DNA of 8,457 bases, from the NCBI GenBank assembly GCA_034430835.1, contig DAOUDX010000290.1, forward strand, positions 1 through 8,457. The letters are read 5' to 3'. Position numbers and translations under genes: made by a program. The DNA comes from JAFGED01 sp034430835. GTDB taxonomy: Bacteria > Chloroflexota > Anaerolineae > B4-G1. Positions 6,231 to 8,457 of the stretch are shown here, piece by piece (positions within the stretch are counted from its first letter, which is position 1; every line of letters starts with the position of its first letter). The notes below the pieces were generated by a model. The model made no database searches, was not told where the DNA came from, and saw nothing but the letters and a program-made list of their open reading frames with translations.

Positions 6231-8257
6231 TGACAGGACACCCCCACGTCGTCACCCAGCGATTCCCCATTTGGGGTCGTCGCCTCCAGTTTCTCCAGGG
6301 CAGGCCAGGTGTAAAGCCCTACGACGATCTGTGCTTCGTCGTCCCAATCCTCCGGTAGCCCCAGCACGTGGGTGTCCACGACCACGTCTCCACCGCGCCA
6401 CAGGCTCGTCGGATAGTGACCTGTGGCTGGCTCCCCATCGTGTTGTGCTATCACCCGTTCTCCGTCGCGCAGGTGCACGAAGACGGTGTAGTTCTCCTCG
6501 ATAGGTAACAGTGCTTCCCACTCCAACTGTACCTGCCACGTCTGCTTGCCGACATCGACGGTGCAACCAGTCAAGGCGATCCGGTCGCCGAAGTAAGCAA
6601 GATGCTCGGTTGGCTTGACTACCGGTGTGGCTGCGAAGGCAATGTAAGCTTCGTAGGGAGTCTCCTCCAGATCGCCCCGTGTCAACGGCCCGCCGTGTGC
6701 CTCAATGCGCGCGTTTGACGGGAGAAACTCCTGGTAGCGCCCCAGACCTTCGTAAGGCCACAGGAGGATCAGGGTTGTCTCTCCCGCCTTCTGGCCTTCC
6801 ACAGGGGGGGGGGGAGAACTCGCGGCCACGGAAAGGATGGTCACGCCAGCGCCCTCTGGCACGAGAAAAGGAACGGCTTCCCACTCGTTCCATAGCCGAT
6901 CGTCGATGTAGACCCGCCGCCCGGATCGTGGATTGCCTCCTTGCACCGTCAGCCCGCTCCCGTCCCACCCGATGCCCGTAAACCGGTTGGCCTCAGCGGC
7001 CAACTCGCCGGCGGCGCTCTCGAATGCGTACCCGGTGCGCAGATCGCCTGCGTAGCGGACAAAGTAATCCCACGCCGTCAGGCCCAGGCTAATAGCCAGC
7101 ACCGTGCACACCGCTACGACTGCCCACCTGCGCTCCCCAATTCCAGTCATCGCCGCGTCCAGCCCCAGCGCAGGGAAGATGGCAATCACAGGCAGCACAC
7201 CCACAGCACGCAAGAAGTGCGGCGCGTCTTCCGACAGCCAGGTGGGCACAAGCATCAGCCCCACCCAGACAAGGGCGAAGACGTACGAAGCTTTCCATCG
7301 CGCGTTCAGTGCGACGCGACCCAGCCCCAGTACCATCGCGATGCCCATCAGCGGGTCGAAGGCCGGTCTCCCCGGCAGGTTGTGACGTGGGATGGTGTCG
7401 CCCTGGACGAAGAACATCCCCAGTGTATCGAGCAGTTGGCGGCCCAGAGTTCCCCAGAGATCGCCCCCATTGACGAGTGGGTTGAAGGCCGATACCTGGC
7501 CTGGTCGGCCGATCACCGCGTCCCAATGGCCGAGAGCGTAGACAGCCAGGGGGGCGAGTGTCGCCAGCGCGCCGCCGGCAAACCACACTGCCCCCGGCCA
7601 CAGTCGGCCGCCCCGCCCGGTGCACAGCAGGTAGAGGGCAAAGATTGCGAGCGCGATCGGGGTTAGGCGGATCGAGAGGTAGCTGTAGAAGCAGAGGCCA
7701 TACGAAAGTCCGGCCAGGAGCCAGTCTTGTCGGCGGCGCGAGCGATAGGCACGTGCGCCGAGCCACAGCGCCAACGCCGTCGTCAACGGCAGCGTGACAG
7801 CGCGGAATCCTACGCGACTGAGGTGCACGTGCCACAGGGTGATCGCCAGGATGACTGCGCTCAACAAGCCCACGCGCCGATTGAACCAGACGCGGACCAT
7901 CAGGTAGGTAACAGGAATTGTCAATGTGCCGCACATGGCCGCTGCCAGGCGCAATGCGCCGGGCGTGCGGCCCAACAAGCCCACAGTGGCGGCGATGAGG
8001 TAGATAAACAAGGGTTCGCGGCCATGGTTGGCCGCGAAATAGATCGGCCACTGACCTGCAAGTACTTTCAGGGCGTCAAGGCCGTTGAATGCTTCGTCGT
8101 GATAGAGCCCGGGTGGGATTTCTCCCAGGGCGAAGAGGCGTAGCGCTGCCGCCAGTGCTATAGTACCGATGACTGGAGCCCACTCTTTCGCCCTCCGCAA
8201 TAGCGGCCCACACCAGCGGCTTTTTGAGACCTCATCCTCACCTGCTGGACTTGTCAA
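6212..8257 (-). CDS. Glycosyltransferase family 39-like (PMT/ArnT-type GT-C) membrane protein with C-terminal beta module
   Basis: Multi-pass GT-C enzyme, probably moving a sugar from a polyprenyl-phosphate donor to an acceptor on the outer face of the membrane. Residues are counted from TTG at 8257 (681 aa). The first TM (about 29-44) is followed by the GT39 loop motif HDEAFNGLDA (53-62; D54/E55 are the likely catalytic acids) and HGREPLFIYLIA (78-89). TM helices continue to about 400. An extracytoplasmic part follows, with a Pro tract at 482-485 encoded by C11. A beta-rich module (about 553-653) contains NYTVFVHLRDG and YPTSLW and matches the last module of the PTPS-related protein encoded at 974-4483. 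The start is uncertain: no ATG or GTG lies in frame before TM1. TTG 8278 lies inside the promoter, so it cannot be on the transcript. TTG 8257 (about +3, near-leaderless) or TTG 8200 (giving MRRAKEWAP) remain. No good RBS is seen. The stop lies in a 7-bp repeat. Acceptor unknown. Confidence 0.88.
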   Translation of the reverse strand: MTSPAGEDEVSKSRWCGPLLRRAKEWAPVIGTIALAAALRLFALGEIPPGLYHDEAFNGLDALKVLAGQWPIYFAANHGREPLFIYLIAATVGLLGRTPGALRLAAAMCGTLTIPVTYLMVRVWFNRRVGLLSAVILAITLWHVHLSRVGFRAVTLPLTTALALWLGARAYRSRRRQDWLLAGLSYGLCFYSYLSIRLTPIALAIFALYLLCTGRGGRLWPGAVWFAGGALATLAPLAVYALGHWDAVIGRPGQVSAFNPLVNGGDLWGTLGRQLLDTLGMFFVQGDTIPRHNLPGRPAFDPLMGIAMVLGLGRVALNARWKASYVFALVWVGLMLVPTWLSEDAPHFLRAVGVLPVIAIFPALGLDAAMTGIGERRWAVVAVCTVLAISLGLTAWDYFVRYAGDLRTGYAFESAAGELAAEANRFTGIGWDGSGLTVQGGNPRSGRRVYIDDRLWNEWEAVPFLVPEGAGVTILSVAASSPPPPVEGQKAGETTLILLWPYEGLGRYQEFLPSNARIEAHGGPLTRGDLEETPYEAYIAFAATPVVKPTEHLAYFGDRIALTGCTVDVGKQTWQVQLEWEALLPIEENYTVFVHLRDGERVIAQHDGEPATGHYPTSLWRGGDVVVDTHVLGLPEDWDDEAQIVVGLYTWPALEKLEATTPNGESLGDDVGVSCQMDNEQ
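6804..6814. repeat. G11 homopolymer tract in the GT39-like gene
   Basis: Eleven G on the plus strand (C11 on the coding strand) encode PPPP in the loop SSPPPPVEGQKAGE between the membrane domain and the C-terminal beta module. The frame is intact across it in this assembly. Confidence 0.8.
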
Positions 8258-8295
8258 AGCGCGCGAATTATAGCACAATGCAAATGCTTGTCAAA
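8250..8295 (-). repeat. Direct repeat TTTGACAAG bracketing the promoter
   Basis: The 9-mer TTTGACAAG occurs on the minus strand at 8295-8287, overlapping the -35 box, and at 8258-8250, at the predicted transcription start. The two are 37 bp apart, about 3.5 helical turns. It could be an operator pair or a coincidence with the -35 consensus. Confidence 0.4.
8267..8294 (-). promoter_or_regulatory. Consensus sigma70-type promoter with extended -10 for the three-gene unit
   Basis: On the minus strand, TTGACA (8294-8289), a 16-bp spacer, then TATAAT (8272-8267), preceded by TGC, which makes an extended -10 (TGnTATAAT). Both hexamers match the consensus exactly. Transcription would begin near 8260-8258, directly in front of the GT39-like gene. 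This is the only strong promoter I see for the three - strand genes. Confidence 0.8.
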
Positions 8296-8457
8296 CCTTC
8301 GTGAGGTGGGTGACTGTTCAATAAATGGGGAAATAGGTTGTTGGTGGGGCGTCAGCCCTAAATAGCGCCATACATAGCATCGAAGTGGGGCGAGTTGCAC
8401 CAAAAGTATGTCTTTTTGCAGCCCCAGTGGGGAATACAGAACACGTTCCCAAATTTT
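8295..8457. other. Non-coding region upstream of the promoter; no gene supported
   Basis: This stretch has lower GC than the genes. It contains short GC inverted repeats (GGGC/GCCC at 8347-8358, CCCC/GGGG near 8423-8433), too weak to call terminators. Open frames are short and lack a start, an RBS or recognisable motifs. It runs to the window edge, so it may hold the end of an upstream element that is not visible here. Confidence 0.5.

Noticed and set aside
6941..7666. 241-codon plus-strand open frame opposite the GT39-like gene
   Set aside because: Antisense frame rich in Gln, Pro, Arg and His with no recognisable domain and no RBS support.
7089..8051. 320-codon minus-strand open frame inside the GT39-like gene
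   Set aside because: Out of frame with the conserved HDEAFNGLDA-containing protein, Arg/Pro/Gly-rich, no motif; a shadow frame.

Overview
The window is GC-rich and almost fully coding. It holds a partial phosphoglycosyltransferase gene on the + strand and three large co-directional genes on the - strand. The protein families suggest a member of the Chloroflexota (Anaerolineae-like). These are a PTPS-related/YfhO-like giant membrane protein, a family-39-type GT-C glycosyltransferase with a C-terminal beta-rich module, and a LysM plus SdrD-like surface protein. Degenerate 7-bp tandem repeats are present as well. The taxonomic call is inference from protein style; no rRNA or marker gene is present.

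Layout: (i) 2-970 (+) is the C-terminal two thirds of a membrane sugar-1-phosphate transferase that starts upstream of the window. (ii) 974-4483 (-) encodes a 1169-aa multi-pass membrane protein with about four extracytoplasmic beta-sandwich-like modules at its C-terminus. It converges on the first gene with only 3 nt between the stop codons. (iii) 4533-6140 (-) encodes a 535-aa secreted, C-terminally membrane-anchored protein. Its order is signal peptide, Cys-rich NPGFE-type domain, Pro/Ala linker, LysM, SdrD-B-like domain, TM helix. (iv) 6212-8257 (-) encodes a GT39-like multi-pass glycosyltransferase ending in one copy of the module found in gene ii. (v) 8258-8457 is non-coding. It holds a consensus promoter (TTGACA, 16 bp, extended-10 TATAAT) reading into the three-gene set.

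The three - strand genes have gaps of 71 and 49 nt and one strong visible promoter, so they probably form one transcription unit in the order GT39, LysM protein, PTPS-related protein. The sugar transferase would start lipid-linked glycan synthesis. The two GT-C-type proteins would act on polyprenyl-linked sugars at the outer face of the membrane. The LysM protein would bind or receive surface glycan. This pathway link is inference.

The most unusual feature is at the DNA level. Four degenerate 7-bp tandem arrays lie inside or at the end of the two membrane-protein genes. One encodes much of a predicted TM helix and another supplies a stop codon. Long G/C homopolymer tracts also lie inside both genes. 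I saw no rRNA, tRNA, CRISPR, IS element or phage gene, and no convincing previously undescribed system beyond these points.
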